Source of the DNA: Subtercola boreus
Lineage (GTDB): Bacteria; Actinomycetota; Actinomycetes; Actinomycetales; Microbacteriaceae
Direction: 5' to 3'
Length of the DNA: 64,000 bases
Assembly (NCBI RefSeq): GCF_003399645.1
Contig: NZ_NBXD01000012.1
Span: 62,001-126,000 of the forward strand
Shown here piece after piece: positions 1 through 8,661 of this stretch (position 1 is the stretch's first letter; each line of letters begins with the position of its first letter). The notes beneath the pieces were generated by a model. That model did no database searches, was not told the origin of the DNA, and saw only the letters and a list, made by a program, of their open reading frames with translations. Both the position numbers and the translations under genes were made by a program.

Positions 1-2
1 AG

Positions 3-68
3 GTCGTCGGTACCGACGACCCGCGGGTGACCGCGGCCCGCCGCCGGCTGACCATGCTGCTGTACTGA
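3..68 (+). CDS. C-terminal end of an unidentified upstream gene (partial)
   Basis: An open frame enters from the left edge and stops at TGA 66-68. It encodes about 21 residues ending in ...TMLLY, rich in Arg, Thr and Ala. It is too short to assign to a family. It is called because this frame is open to the edge and the next gene begins only after a palindrome. The call could be chance in such GC-rich DNA. Confidence 0.35.
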   Translation, partial: VVGTDDPRVTAARRRLTMLLY

Positions 69-113
69 CAGGCCTCGCCCCCGCACTGACGCCGCCACCC
101 GTGTCAGCTGTCG

Positions 114-129
114 GCCGGGCATGCCCGGC
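114..129. repeat. 16-bp perfect palindrome upstream of the AI-2E family gene
   Basis: GCCGGGCATGCCCGGC is perfectly self-complementary. It ends six bases before the -10 box of the following gene, so it covers the -35 region. It could be an operator, or the remains of a terminator for the gene ending at 68. There is no T-tract. Confidence 0.5.
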
Positions 130-134
130 TGCAA

Positions 135-140
135 TACAGT
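135..140 (+). promoter_or_regulatory. -10 box of a probable leaderless promoter
   Basis: TACAGT ends six bases before the ATG at 147, so transcription should start at or next to the A of the start codon. No Shine-Dalgarno sequence precedes the ATG. The same spacing recurs upstream of many genes here (glgE, herA-like, mnmA, GNAT, DUF427, type III PKS, aldo/keto reductase, dinB). Confidence 0.55.
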
Positions 141-146
141 CGACCT

Positions 147-1268
147 ATGTGGAAACGAACGCCCCCAGCACCCTCCCAGGCAAAAGTCTCACCTGAAGTG
201 CAGGTGGCGACCGAGGGGTCGCGGGCCTTCGCGCAGGTCAACGCCTTCAAGATCGGTCTGCTCGGGGCTCTCGGGGTGCTGGTCGCCCTCGTCATCGGCG
301 GCCTGGTCACCCAGCTGGGCACCGTGCTCATCTACGTGGGCGTCGCGCTGTTCATCGCACTGGGGCTCGATCCCCTGGTGTCGAGGCTGTCGAAGCGGAT
401 GCCCCGAGGCCTGGCCATCGGGGTCGTGTTCGGCTTCGTGGTGCTCGTTCTCGCGGCGCTGCTCCTGACGATCATCCCGATCATCGTGGAGCAGACCGGC
501 AACCTCGTCAACAACTTTCCGACCTACATCTCCAACCTGCAGGCCCAGCAGTGGGTGAAAGACCTCGAACAGCAGCTGTCGGGCGTCGTCAGCGTCGACG
601 ACATCATCACCAACCTGCAGTCGTTCCTCAGCCCCGACAAGATCCTCTCTGTCGGCGGCGGCATCCTGGCGGTGGGCGCCGGTGTGGCGAGCGGGGTGAC
701 GGGCACGGTCATCGTGCTGATCCTCACGCTGTACTTCCTCGCCTCGCTGCGTTCGATGAAGCGCGTCACGTACCGTTTCGTGCCCGCCACCAAGCGCGCG
801 TCGTTCGCGGACATCACCGAGCAGATCACGGCGGCCGTGGGTCGGTACGTGGTCGGCCAGATCTCCCTGGCGCTGGTCAACGGCGTGCTGAGCTTCATCT
901 TTCTGACGATCATCGGGGCGCCCCTGCCGGTGCTGCTCGCGTTCATTGCGTTCCTGCTGTCACTGGTGCCGCTCGTGGGTACGGTCACCGGGTCGGCCAT
1001 CATCGTGCTCATCAGCCTGCTCGCGTCGCCGCTCACCGCGCTCGTCGCTGCGATCTACTACCTCGTCTACATGCAGGTGGAGGCGTACCTTCTGAGCCCG
1101 CGCATCATGAACAAGGCGGTGTCGGTGCCCGGCGCGGTCGTGGTGATCGGCGCGGTAGCGGGTGGCACCATCGGCGGCGTACTCGGCGCCCTGGTCGCCA
1201 TCCCGATAGCGGCCTCCGTCATCATCATCATCGAGAAGGTCGTCTTCCCCCAGCAGGACGCCAAATAA
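147..1268 (+). CDS. AI-2E family transporter (UPF0118 membrane protein)
   Basis: This 373-residue polytopic membrane protein belongs to the PerM/TqsA/YdiK family, now called AI-2E transporters. The first ~30 residues are cytoplasmic. Hydrophobic segments follow at about 35-55, 60-75 and 90-115, then a soluble loop (about 120-165), and further membrane segments to the C-terminus. The conserved SLVPLVGT-type loop and the IMNKAVSVPG stretch near the end are typical. Family members export small molecules or ions, but substrate is not predictable here. The ATG at 147 is favoured because a -10 box sits six bases upstream. The gene stands alone and converges on glgB. Confidence 0.9.
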   Translation: MWKRTPPAPSQAKVSPEVQVATEGSRAFAQVNAFKIGLLGALGVLVALVIGGLVTQLGTVLIYVGVALFIALGLDPLVSRLSKRMPRGLAIGVVFGFVVLVLAALLLTIIPIIVEQTGNLVNNFPTYISNLQAQQWVKDLEQQLSGVVSVDDIITNLQSFLSPDKILSVGGGILAVGAGVASGVTGTVIVLILTLYFLASLRSMKRVTYRFVPATKRASFADITEQITAAVGRYVVGQISLALVNGVLSFIFLTIIGAPLPVLLAFIAFLLSLVPLVGTVTGSAIIVLISLLASPLTALVAAIYYLVYMQVEAYLLSPRIMNKAVSVPGAVVVIGAVAGGTIGGVLGALVAIPIAASVIIIIEKVVFPQQDAK

Positions 1269-1270
1269 CA

Positions 1271-1329
1271 ATCGAGAGGTCGATATCTCTCCAAAAACGC
1301 GAGTTTCGGAGAGATATCGACCTCTCGAT
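1271..1329. terminator. 22-bp perfect inverted repeat between convergent genes, likely bidirectional terminator
   Basis: Arms 1271-1292 and 1308-1329 are perfectly complementary around a 15-base loop. The repeat lies directly after the AI-2E family stop and before the glgB stop, where both transcripts need to end. The stem is unusually long, only moderately GC-rich, and lacks a clear T-tract. It could therefore be a mobile palindromic repeat element serving as a terminator. Confidence 0.7.
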
Positions 1330-1340
1330 CGGCCGGGCGG

Positions 1341-1380
1341 TGTCAGGCCCGGGGGTGCGGTGTCAGGCCCGGGGGCGGGG
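1341..1380. repeat. 20-bp tandem duplication spanning the glgB stop codon
   Basis: Two 20-base units (1341-1360 and 1361-1380) differ at only two positions (1356 and 1358). The glgB stop lies in the second unit, and the first unit carries the same stop triplet again downstream. This looks like a recent slippage duplication with little effect on the protein. Confidence 0.6.
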
Positions 1381-3585
1381 CTTGAGGTAGAGGGCCGCCA
1401 AGGGGGGGAGGGTGAGTTCCACCGAGGCGGGGCGACCCTGCCAGGGGGTGTTCTCGGCGTTGACGGCACCGAAGTTGCCGACGCCCGATCCGCCGTACTC
1501 GAGGGCGTCGGTGTTGATGACCTCATCCCAGATGCCGCTGAACGGCAGTGAGACGCGGTACGGGCCGACGGGGGCGCCGCTGAAATTCATCAGCACCGCG
1601 ATGGGGTTGCCCTCGGCATCCCAGCGCAGGAACGACACCAGGTTCTTCTCGCTCGAACCGCCGTCGATCCACTCGAAGCCGGCCGACTCGTTGTCGCGCA
1701 GCCACAGCGCCGGGTTCTCCCGGTACACCCGGTTCAGCGACGACACGAGGTGCAGCAGCGAGCGGTGCACGGGCTGGTCGAGAATCCACCAGTCGAGGCC
1801 GCGTTCCTCGCTCCACTCGGACGGCTGGCCGAACTCCTGGCCCATGAAGAGCAGCTGCTTGCCCGGGTGCGCCCACATGAACCCGAGGTAGGCGCGCAGG
1901 TTCGCGAGCTTCTGCCAGTGGTCGCCGGGCATCTTGGTCAGCAGCGAACCCTTGCCGTGCACGACCTCGTCGTGCGAGATCGGCAGCATGAAGTTCTCGC
2001 TGAACGCGTAGACGAAGGAGAACGTGATCTCGCCGTGGTGGTGGGAGCGGTAGAGGGGGTCGGTCTCGATGTACGACAGCGTGTCGTGCATCCAGCCCAT
2101 GTTCCACTTGATGCCGAAGCCGAGGCCGCCCTGCGAGGTGGGCTTGGTGACACCCGGCCAGCTGGTCGACTCCTCGGCGATCATCACGATGCCCGGGTAG
2201 CGCTTGTAGGCAGTGGCGTTGACCTCCTGCAGCAGGCTGATCGCCTCGAGGTTCTCACGCCCGCCGTACTGGTTCGGCAGCCACTCGCCCTCTTTGCGGG
2301 AGTAGTCGAGATAGAGCATGGATGCCACGGCGTCGACCCGCAGGCCGTCGATGTGGAATTCCTCGAACCAGTAGAGAGCGTTCGCGACCAGGAAGTTGCG
2401 CACCTTCGAGTCGCCGAAGTTGAAGACGAGCGTGCCCCAGTCGGGTTGCTCGCCACGGCGCGGGTCGGAGTGTTCGTAGAGGGGCTGCCCATCGAAGTTC
2501 GCCAGCGCGAATTCGTCTTTCGGGAAGTGGCCCGGCACCCAGTCGAGCAGCACGCCGAAGCCCGCCTGGTGCAGGCGGTCGATGAGGTACCGCAGGTCAT
2601 CCGGGGTGCCGAAGCGGGCCGTGGGGGAGTAGTAGCCCGAGACCTGGTAGCCCCACGAGCCGCCGAACGGATGCTCCGCGAGGGGCATGAACTCGACGTG
2701 CGTGAAGCCCAGCTCGTTCAGGTAGTCGATCAGGGGGTCGGCGAGGGTGCGGTAGTCGAGGCCCGGACGCCACGACCCGAGATGCATCTCGTAGACGCTC
2801 ATCGCCGAGTTGTGCGGGTCGGTCTCGGCGCGCTTCGCCATGAACGCCGTGTCGCCCCACTCGTAGAACGAATCGGTGATGACGGATGCCGTCAGGGGAG
2901 GCACCTCGGAGCGGCGCGCCATCGGGTCGGCCTTCTGCACCCACCCGCCATGTTGGGAGAGGAGCTCGAACTTGTACGTGCTGCCGGGCTCGAGGTCGGG
3001 GATGAAGACCTCCCAGACTCCCGTGGCGCCGAGGCTGCGCATGGAGTGGCGCGTGCCGTCCCAGCCGTTGAAGTCGCCGATCACGCGGGCTGCGCGGGCG
3101 TGCGGTGCCCAGACGCTGAACGCGGTGCCGGCGAAGTCGCCGTCGATACCGTGAACCGTGCGGTAGTGGGCGCCGAGAACATCCCACAGCTGTTCGTGGC
3201 GGCCCTCACCGATGAGGTGCAGGTCGAGGTCGCCGAGGGTGGGGCCGAAGCGGTAGGGGTCGTCGGCGGTCCAGACGGAGCCGTCGTCGTAGGTGGCGTC
3301 GATGGTGTAGTCGCCGAGGCCGGTGATGGTGAAGCCCTGCCAGATGCCGCCGTACAGGTGCTGAAGCGAGGTGCGCGCCCCGTTCGCGAGCACCGCGCTG
3401 ACCTCGCTGGCGAGCGGGCGGAGGGTGCGGATGACCGTGACGGCATCTCCCTCGCTCGACGGGTCGACGAGGTGCTGCCCGAGAACGGAGTGCGGGTCGT
3501 AGTAGGAGCCGGTGGCCACCTGCTGCAGCACGCTCTCGGGGACTTCGTTGTGCCTGAGGGCGGTGAGGCCGTCGATCTGGGACAT
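1363..3585 (-). CDS. glgB: 1,4-alpha-glucan branching enzyme GlgB (GH13)
   Basis: GlgB forms alpha-1,6 branches in glycogen or GlgE-derived alpha-glucan. The product has 740 residues, the usual size. It has an N-terminal glucan-binding region, a CBM48 domain (about 120-230) and a GH13 barrel. Visible motifs are DGLRVDAVASM with nucleophile Asp418, MIAEESTSWPG with acid/base Glu471, and ISHDEVVHGKGSL with the transition-state His/Asp. The ATG at 3585 (MSQIDGLTAL) is chosen because it overlaps the glgE stop as TGATG, giving translational coupling. The frame stays open far upstream, but that extension is Arg/Pro-rich antisense-like sequence inside glgE and not protein. Confidence 0.96.
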   Translation of the reverse strand: MSQIDGLTALRHNEVPESVLQQVATGSYYDPHSVLGQHLVDPSSEGDAVTVIRTLRPLASEVSAVLANGARTSLQHLYGGIWQGFTITGLGDYTIDATYDDGSVWTADDPYRFGPTLGDLDLHLIGEGRHEQLWDVLGAHYRTVHGIDGDFAGTAFSVWAPHARAARVIGDFNGWDGTRHSMRSLGATGVWEVFIPDLEPGSTYKFELLSQHGGWVQKADPMARRSEVPPLTASVITDSFYEWGDTAFMAKRAETDPHNSAMSVYEMHLGSWRPGLDYRTLADPLIDYLNELGFTHVEFMPLAEHPFGGSWGYQVSGYYSPTARFGTPDDLRYLIDRLHQAGFGVLLDWVPGHFPKDEFALANFDGQPLYEHSDPRRGEQPDWGTLVFNFGDSKVRNFLVANALYWFEEFHIDGLRVDAVASMLYLDYSRKEGEWLPNQYGGRENLEAISLLQEVNATAYKRYPGIVMIAEESTSWPGVTKPTSQGGLGFGIKWNMGWMHDTLSYIETDPLYRSHHHGEITFSFVYAFSENFMLPISHDEVVHGKGSLLTKMPGDHWQKLANLRAYLGFMWAHPGKQLLFMGQEFGQPSEWSEERGLDWWILDQPVHRSLLHLVSSLNRVYRENPALWLRDNESAGFEWIDGGSSEKNLVSFLRWDAEGNPIAVLMNFSGAPVGPYRVSLPFSGIWDEVINTDALEYGGSGVGNFGAVNAENTPWQGRPASVELTLPPLAALYLKPRPRA

Positions 3586-5765
3586 CAGTGGGGGTCCGTT
3601 CCGTCGGAGGACGTCGGCGATTCGGTGGAGGCGCCGGAAAGTGCATCCGGAGCCGTGGGCGGTTCTGTCTCGGTTTCGCTCGAAGGGTCGGGGCCGTACT
3701 GCACCGAGAGGATGTGCACGGGTTCGGCGAAGGCGTTCAGTCGCACGTAGTTGTCGGCGCCCCAGATCCACGAGTCGCCGGTGAGCTGGTCGGTCACCCT
3801 GAACGACGCACCCGGCTCGAGGCCGAACTTCGTCACGTCGAGGCGCACCGTGGTCTCCCGAACGGCGTACGGGTCGACGTTGGCGATCACGATGAGGCCG
3901 TCGGGCCGCCCGCTCGCGGTGTACTCGCCCGCGACGTACTTGCTGTAGACGATGATCGAGTCGTCGTCGCTGGCGTGGATGTCGAGGTTTCTCAGTTGTG
4001 CCAGCGCCGGATGCTCGTTGCGGATCTGGTTGAGCCGGGTGATGTAGGGCGCGAGCGACAGGCCCTGTGCCTCGGCGGCTTCGAAGTCCCGCGGCCGGTA
4101 CTCGTACTTCTCGTTGTCGATGTTCTCCTCGGAGCCCGGCCGCGCCACGTTCTCGACGAGCTCGTAGCCCGAGTAGACGCCCCACGTCGGGGCCCCGGTC
4201 GCCGCGATCGCCGCGCGCACCTTGTATGCCGGACGGCCGCCGAACTGCAGGTAGGCATGCAGGATGTCGGGGGTGTTCACGAACAGGTTCGGGCGGAAGA
4301 ACGCTGCCGTCTCGTGCGACAGGCCGTCGAGGAACTCCTCGAGCTCCTCCCTGGTGTTCCGCCAGGTGAAGTAGGTGTACGACTGCGTGAAACCCACCTT
4401 CGCGAGGCTCTGCATGAGCGCAGGCCGGGTGAAGGCTTCGGCGAGCCAGATAACATCGGGGTTCTCGGCCATGACCGTCGCGATCAGCCACTTCCAGAAG
4501 TCGAGCGGCTTGGTGTGCGGGTTGTCGACACGGAAGATCGTGACGCCGGCCGCGATCCAGAACCGGATGATGCGCAGCGCCTCGGCCCTGATTCCAGCCG
4601 GGTCGTTGTCGAAGTTGATCGGATAGATGTCCTGGTACTTCTTCGGCGGGTTCTCGGCATAGGCGATCGACCCGTCGGGAAGGGTGGTGAACCACTCCGG
4701 GTGCTCCTTGACCCACGGATGATCGGGGGAGGCCTGCAGCGCGAAGTCGAGCGCCACCTCCAGCCCCGCGGTCTTCGCGGCCTGCACGAACTCGGTGAAG
4801 GCCGCCATGCCGCCGAGATCGGGATGCACGGTGTCGTGTCCGCCGGCCGCGCCGCCGATCGCCCAGGGCGACCCCGGGTCGCCGGGGGCCGTGGTGAGCG
4901 AGTTGTTCGGGCCCTTGCGGAAGGCTTCGCCGATGGGGTGGATGGGCGGCAGGTAGAGCACGTCGAACCCCATGGCCGCGACCTCGGGCAGGCGGGCGGC
5001 GGCGGTGCGGAAGGTTCCGCTGGTCCACGTGCCGTCAGCATCCTGCGACGCGCCGATGGAGCGGGGGAAGAACTCGTACCACGAGCCGAAGCCGGCGCGC
5101 TGGCGCTCGACGTTCAGCGGCTGCCAGGCGGAGAAGGTGTCGAGACTGGCGATCGGCGCGCTCTCGACCGCGGTCAAGACCGCCGGTGCCGTAGCGGCCG
5201 CCAGCCGATCGGTGGCAGGCACGGCGCTGTCGAGCACCGAGGCCGCGAGGTCGAGGAAGACCGTGCGGTCTGCCGCGGGCCGTGTGGTGTCGGCGCCCGC
5301 GCGGGTGAAGAGTTCGCCTGCGATGGCGAACATGAGCTCGACATCGATTCCGGCGGGCACCTTGATCGAGGCGTTGTGGTGCCACGTCTCGTAGTCGTCG
5401 CTGAACGCGCGGATACGGAATCGCCAGGCGCCCTGGGTGGGCAGCTGGGCGAGGGTCTGGTAGCGGTCGAGGCCGACCCCGATCATCCGGAGCCCGTAGC
5501 TCGAGACGGCACCCGAGGGGTCTTCGAGTTCGAGGCGTGCCCCCACGGCATCGTGCCCCTCGCGGAAGACGGTCGCGCCGAACGGCACCACCTCGCCCGC
5601 GAAGGCCTTGGCGGGCCAGCGGCCGCCCGAGACGGAAGGGAACACGTCGACGATCGGGATGCGCCCGATGGCGGGCGTGAAAGCTGTCACACCAGCGGGT
5701 GCGGCTGCCTTGGCCTGCTTGATCGTCGTGCCTTTTACGGTCGTTTTTGCCACTGTCTTAGCCAC
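3585..5765 (-). CDS. glgE: Alpha-1,4-glucan:maltose-1-phosphate maltosyltransferase GlgE (GH13_3)
   Basis: GlgE transfers maltosyl units from maltose-1-phosphate to growing alpha-1,4-glucan, the actinobacterial route from trehalose to glucan. The 726-residue protein has the N-terminal beta domain (GRIPIVDVFPSV), the barrel motif VLYLPPIHPIG, the nucleophile Asp414 in FRVDNPHTKP and the acid/base Glu443 in WLAEAFTRP. Phosphate-site motifs such as NPPKKYQDI are also present. The GTG at 5765 is chosen because a TACGGT -10 box lies six bases upstream with no ribosome-binding site, suggesting a leaderless message. The C-terminal ~35 residues are a Ser/Thr/Pro/Glu-rich tail. The partners that make maltose-1-phosphate (TreS/Mak or GlgM) are not in the window. 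Confidence 0.95.
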   Translation of the reverse strand: MAKTVAKTTVKGTTIKQAKAAAPAGVTAFTPAIGRIPIVDVFPSVSGGRWPAKAFAGEVVPFGATVFREGHDAVGARLELEDPSGAVSSYGLRMIGVGLDRYQTLAQLPTQGAWRFRIRAFSDDYETWHHNASIKVPAGIDVELMFAIAGELFTRAGADTTRPAADRTVFLDLAASVLDSAVPATDRLAAATAPAVLTAVESAPIASLDTFSAWQPLNVERQRAGFGSWYEFFPRSIGASQDADGTWTSGTFRTAAARLPEVAAMGFDVLYLPPIHPIGEAFRKGPNNSLTTAPGDPGSPWAIGGAAGGHDTVHPDLGGMAAFTEFVQAAKTAGLEVALDFALQASPDHPWVKEHPEWFTTLPDGSIAYAENPPKKYQDIYPINFDNDPAGIRAEALRIIRFWIAAGVTIFRVDNPHTKPLDFWKWLIATVMAENPDVIWLAEAFTRPALMQSLAKVGFTQSYTYFTWRNTREELEEFLDGLSHETAAFFRPNLFVNTPDILHAYLQFGGRPAYKVRAAIAATGAPTWGVYSGYELVENVARPGSEENIDNEKYEYRPRDFEAAEAQGLSLAPYITRLNQIRNEHPALAQLRNLDIHASDDDSIIVYSKYVAGEYTASGRPDGLIVIANVDPYAVRETTVRLDVTKFGLEPGASFRVTDQLTGDSWIWGADNYVRLNAFAEPVHILSVQYGPDPSSETETEPPTAPDALSGASTESPTSSDGTDPH

Positions 5766-5771
5766 TGTTCG

Positions 5772-5777
5772 ACCGTA
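5772..5777 (-). promoter_or_regulatory. -10 box of a probable leaderless glgE promoter
   Basis: On the minus strand TACGGT precedes the glgE GTG by exactly six bases. This is the main reason for choosing GTG 5765 over an upstream start. It lies in the ~115-bp divergent region shared with glgP. Confidence 0.5.
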
Positions 5778-5881
5778 CCAACAAAGCGCGGTGAACCGCG
5801 GCAGAACATTCACCCCTTGTGCGTTTGGCGCTCGGTCACCTTCTCGCTCTAGGCTTTGCCCCAAACCCGAAGGAGCTGTGC

Positions 5882-8497
5882 GTGAAAGCCATCAGGAAAT
5901 TCACCGTTCGATCTGTTCTCCCCCCGGAACTGTCGGCTGTCGGTGAGCTCGTCGCGAACCTGCGCTGGTCGTGGCACGAGCCGACCCGCAAGCTCCTCGC
6001 GCACATCTCGCCCGACGACTGGGAGGCGACCACCGGCGACCCGATCGCGCTGCTGGGAGCGGTGAGCCCCGACCGTCTTGCCCAGCTCGCGGCCGATGAG
6101 GGCTTCGTGGCCTGGGCGAACAGCCTGCGCGACGACCTGAACCGCTACCTCTCCGAGCCGCGCTGGTACCAGGCGCTCGACGAACCGAAGCCCACGAGCA
6201 TCGGCTACTTCTCTCCCGAGTTCGGAATCGCGGCGGCGCTGCCGCAGTATTCGGGCGGTCTCGGCATCCTGGCGGGCGACCACCTCAAGGCGGCGAGCGA
6301 CCTCGGTGTTCCGATCGTGGGCGTCGGCCTGTTCTACCGCGCCGGCTACTTTCGCCAGGCGATCTCTCGCGACGGCTGGCAGCAGGAGAGCTACCCCGTG
6401 CTCGACCCCGATGGACTGCCGCTGAGCGTGCTGCGCCTGGCCGACGGAGCGCCGGCCCAGGTCGTGCTCGCGCTGCCGGATGACCGTGCCCTCTACGCCC
6501 GCATCTGGCAGGCCCAGGTGGGCCGGGTCAAGCTTCTGCTGCTCGACACCGACATCCCCGACAACGACGACGATCTGCGTTCGGTCACCGACCGGCTCTA
6601 CGGCGGTGGCGGCGAGCACCGGCTGCTGCAGGAGCTGCTGCTCGGCATCGGCGGCAAGCGTGCGCTGAAGATCTACAGCGAACTGACCGACTCCCCCGAG
6701 CCCGAGGTCTACCACACCAACGAAGGGCACGCGGGCTTCCAGGGCCTCGAGCGCATCTGCGACCTGATCGGCGAGGGGCTCTCGTTCGACGTCGCTCTCC
6801 AGGTGGTTCGCGCGGGTACGGTCTTCACGACCCACACACCCGTTCCCGCGGGCATCGACCGCTTCGAAGCCGCGCTCGTCGAGCGGTACTTCTCCACCGA
6901 CCTGCTTCCCGGCGTCGACGTTCAGCAGGTGCTCGCCCTCGGCAACGAGGTCGCCAACGGCGGTGCGCCCGGCATGTTCAACATGGCGGTGATGGGGCTG
7001 CGGCTCGCGCAGCGTGCCAACGGTGTCTCCCAGCTGCACGGCGAGGTGAGCCGCGGGATGTTCGCTGGCCTCTGGCCCGGATTCGACCAGTCTGAGGTAC
7101 CGATCACCTCGGTCACCAACGGTGTGCACGCGCCGACCTGGACCGACCCGCTGCTCATCGAGCTGGCGCAGAACAAGCTCGGTACCTCGGAGACGGCGAC
7201 GGCGAACTGGGCCTCGCCCGATGTCAGCGACGATGACCTGTGGGCGGTGCGCAACGACATGCGCCGCCAGCTCGTGTTCGACGCCCGCCACCGCGTGACC
7301 GAGGCGTGGCTCGAGCAGAGCCCGGGCTCCATTCCGCCGGCGTGGTATCGCACGCTGCTCGACCCCGCCGTGCTGACGATCGGGTTCGCCCGACGCGTTC
7401 CGACGTACAAGCGCCTCACGCTGATGCTGCACGACCCCGCCCGCCTGAAGTCGATTCTGCTGAACCCCACCCAGCCTGTGCAGCTGGTGATCGCGGGGAA
7501 GTCGCATCCGGCCGACGAGGAGGGCAAGCGGCTCATCCAGAAGCTGGTGCAGTTCGCGAGCGACCCGGAGGTGCGCCACCGCATCGTCTTCCTGCCGAAC
7601 TACGACATCGGCATGGCGCAGAAGCTCTACCCGGGCACGGATGTCTGGCTGAACAACCCGCTGCGCCCGCTCGAGGCGTGTGGAACATCCGGAATGAAGG
7701 CGGCTCTCAACGGCGGACTCAACCTGTCGATCCTCGACGGCTGGTGGAACGAGTACTACGACGGCGAGAACGGCTGGGCCATCCCGACCGCCGACTCGGT
7801 CGACACCCCCGAGGAGCGCGACCAGCTCGAGTCGGAGGCGCTCTACGACCTCATCGAGCACCAGGTGGCGCCCAGGTTCTACGACCGCAACGCCCAGGGG
7901 CTGCCCGAACGGTGGACGAAGTCGATCAGGCACACGCTCTCGACCCTCTCGCCGCAGCTCTCGGCCGAGCGCATGGTGAGCGAGTACGCGCTGCGGCTCT
8001 ACCTGCCGGCCGCAGCCGCGGCGACCGCCGTCATCGACCACGACTACGGCCCGGCCACGGCCCTGGCGGAATGGAAGGAACAGGAGCGGGCGGCCTGGCC
8101 GTCGGTCGCGGTCGTTCACGTCGAGTCGGGCGGGCTCGACGACACGCCGCAGGTCGGCGATGAGCTGCAGGTGCGGGCGCGGGTCAACCTGGGCTCGCTG
8201 ACGCCGTCCGACGTCTCGGTGCAGGTCGTCTACGGGCACACCACGAACGGCGATCAGCTGGCGGATGTTCGGACCGTCTCGCTCGCGCCGGCCGTGCTGT
8301 CGACGGCGACGACCCCGATCACGGTGGTGACGCCGGAGGGCGGCGCTCCCGAGAGCGACTCCGAGGGTCTCTACGGCTTCTCGGGCACGGTCGTACTGGG
8401 CCGCGCCGGCTCGTTCGGCTACACGGTACGCGTGGTGCCCCGGCACGAGAACCTGGCCTCGTCGGCCGAGCTCGGGCTGGTGGCGACCGCACGCTAA
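5882..8497 (+). CDS. glgP: Alpha-glucan (glycogen) phosphorylase GlgP, actinobacterial type
   Basis: GlgP releases glucose-1-phosphate from non-reducing ends of alpha-glucan, using pyridoxal phosphate. The 871-residue protein begins with the DUF3417 domain (about 10-120) found in the actinobacterial/archaeal phosphorylase branch. The GT35 domain follows: YFSPEFGIAAALPQYSGGLGILAGDHLKAASDL is split over roughly residues 112-146, with VYHTNEGHAGF later. The PLP lysine is Lys606 in CGTSGMKAALNGG. The C-terminal ~120 residues form a beta-rich extension. The GTG at 5882 is chosen because AAGGAG (5870-5875) lies six bases upstream. A weak TAGGCT -10 at 5850-5855 fits a promoter divergent from glgE. 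Confidence 0.95.
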   Translation: MKAIRKFTVRSVLPPELSAVGELVANLRWSWHEPTRKLLAHISPDDWEATTGDPIALLGAVSPDRLAQLAADEGFVAWANSLRDDLNRYLSEPRWYQALDEPKPTSIGYFSPEFGIAAALPQYSGGLGILAGDHLKAASDLGVPIVGVGLFYRAGYFRQAISRDGWQQESYPVLDPDGLPLSVLRLADGAPAQVVLALPDDRALYARIWQAQVGRVKLLLLDTDIPDNDDDLRSVTDRLYGGGGEHRLLQELLLGIGGKRALKIYSELTDSPEPEVYHTNEGHAGFQGLERICDLIGEGLSFDVALQVVRAGTVFTTHTPVPAGIDRFEAALVERYFSTDLLPGVDVQQVLALGNEVANGGAPGMFNMAVMGLRLAQRANGVSQLHGEVSRGMFAGLWPGFDQSEVPITSVTNGVHAPTWTDPLLIELAQNKLGTSETATANWASPDVSDDDLWAVRNDMRRQLVFDARHRVTEAWLEQSPGSIPPAWYRTLLDPAVLTIGFARRVPTYKRLTLMLHDPARLKSILLNPTQPVQLVIAGKSHPADEEGKRLIQKLVQFASDPEVRHRIVFLPNYDIGMAQKLYPGTDVWLNNPLRPLEACGTSGMKAALNGGLNLSILDGWWNEYYDGENGWAIPTADSVDTPEERDQLESEALYDLIEHQVAPRFYDRNAQGLPERWTKSIRHTLSTLSPQLSAERMVSEYALRLYLPAAAAATAVIDHDYGPATALAEWKEQERAAWPSVAVVHVESGGLDDTPQVGDELQVRARVNLGSLTPSDVSVQVVYGHTTNGDQLADVRTVSLAPAVLSTATTPITVVTPEGGAPESDSEGLYGFSGTVVLGRAGSFGYTVRVVPRHENLASSAELGLVATAR

Positions 8498-8546
8498 CCG
8501 CGCGTGCCCGCTGCGGCCCGCGGCAGCCTGTGGCCTGCGGCCCGCG

Positions 8547-8616
8547 GCGTAAAAGAGGATTGGACGCGCGCTGGGGTCGAGGAGACCGCAGCGCCCCGCC
8601 CAGTCCTCTTTTACGC
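8547..8616. terminator. Long stem-loop between convergent glgP and glgX
   Basis: Arms 8547-8563 and 8600-8616 pair over 17 bases with one G-T wobble, including a perfect 13-bp AT-containing section. An inner hairpin (gcgctg/cagcgc) sits in the loop. The element follows the glgP stop by 49 bases and precedes the glgX stop by 45. The A-run on one side and T-run on the other suit bidirectional intrinsic termination. Confidence 0.7.
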
Positions 8617-8661
8617 GAGTGGGTGGGTGGGATGGTGGGACGGGGGTGCCGGCGCGGCTGG

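Noticed and set aside
3586-5028. Upstream extension of the glgB reading frame by about 480 codons
   Set aside because: It is Arg/Pro/His-rich, overlaps glgE in another frame and lacks any family motif. glgB begins at ATG 3585, coupled to the glgE stop.
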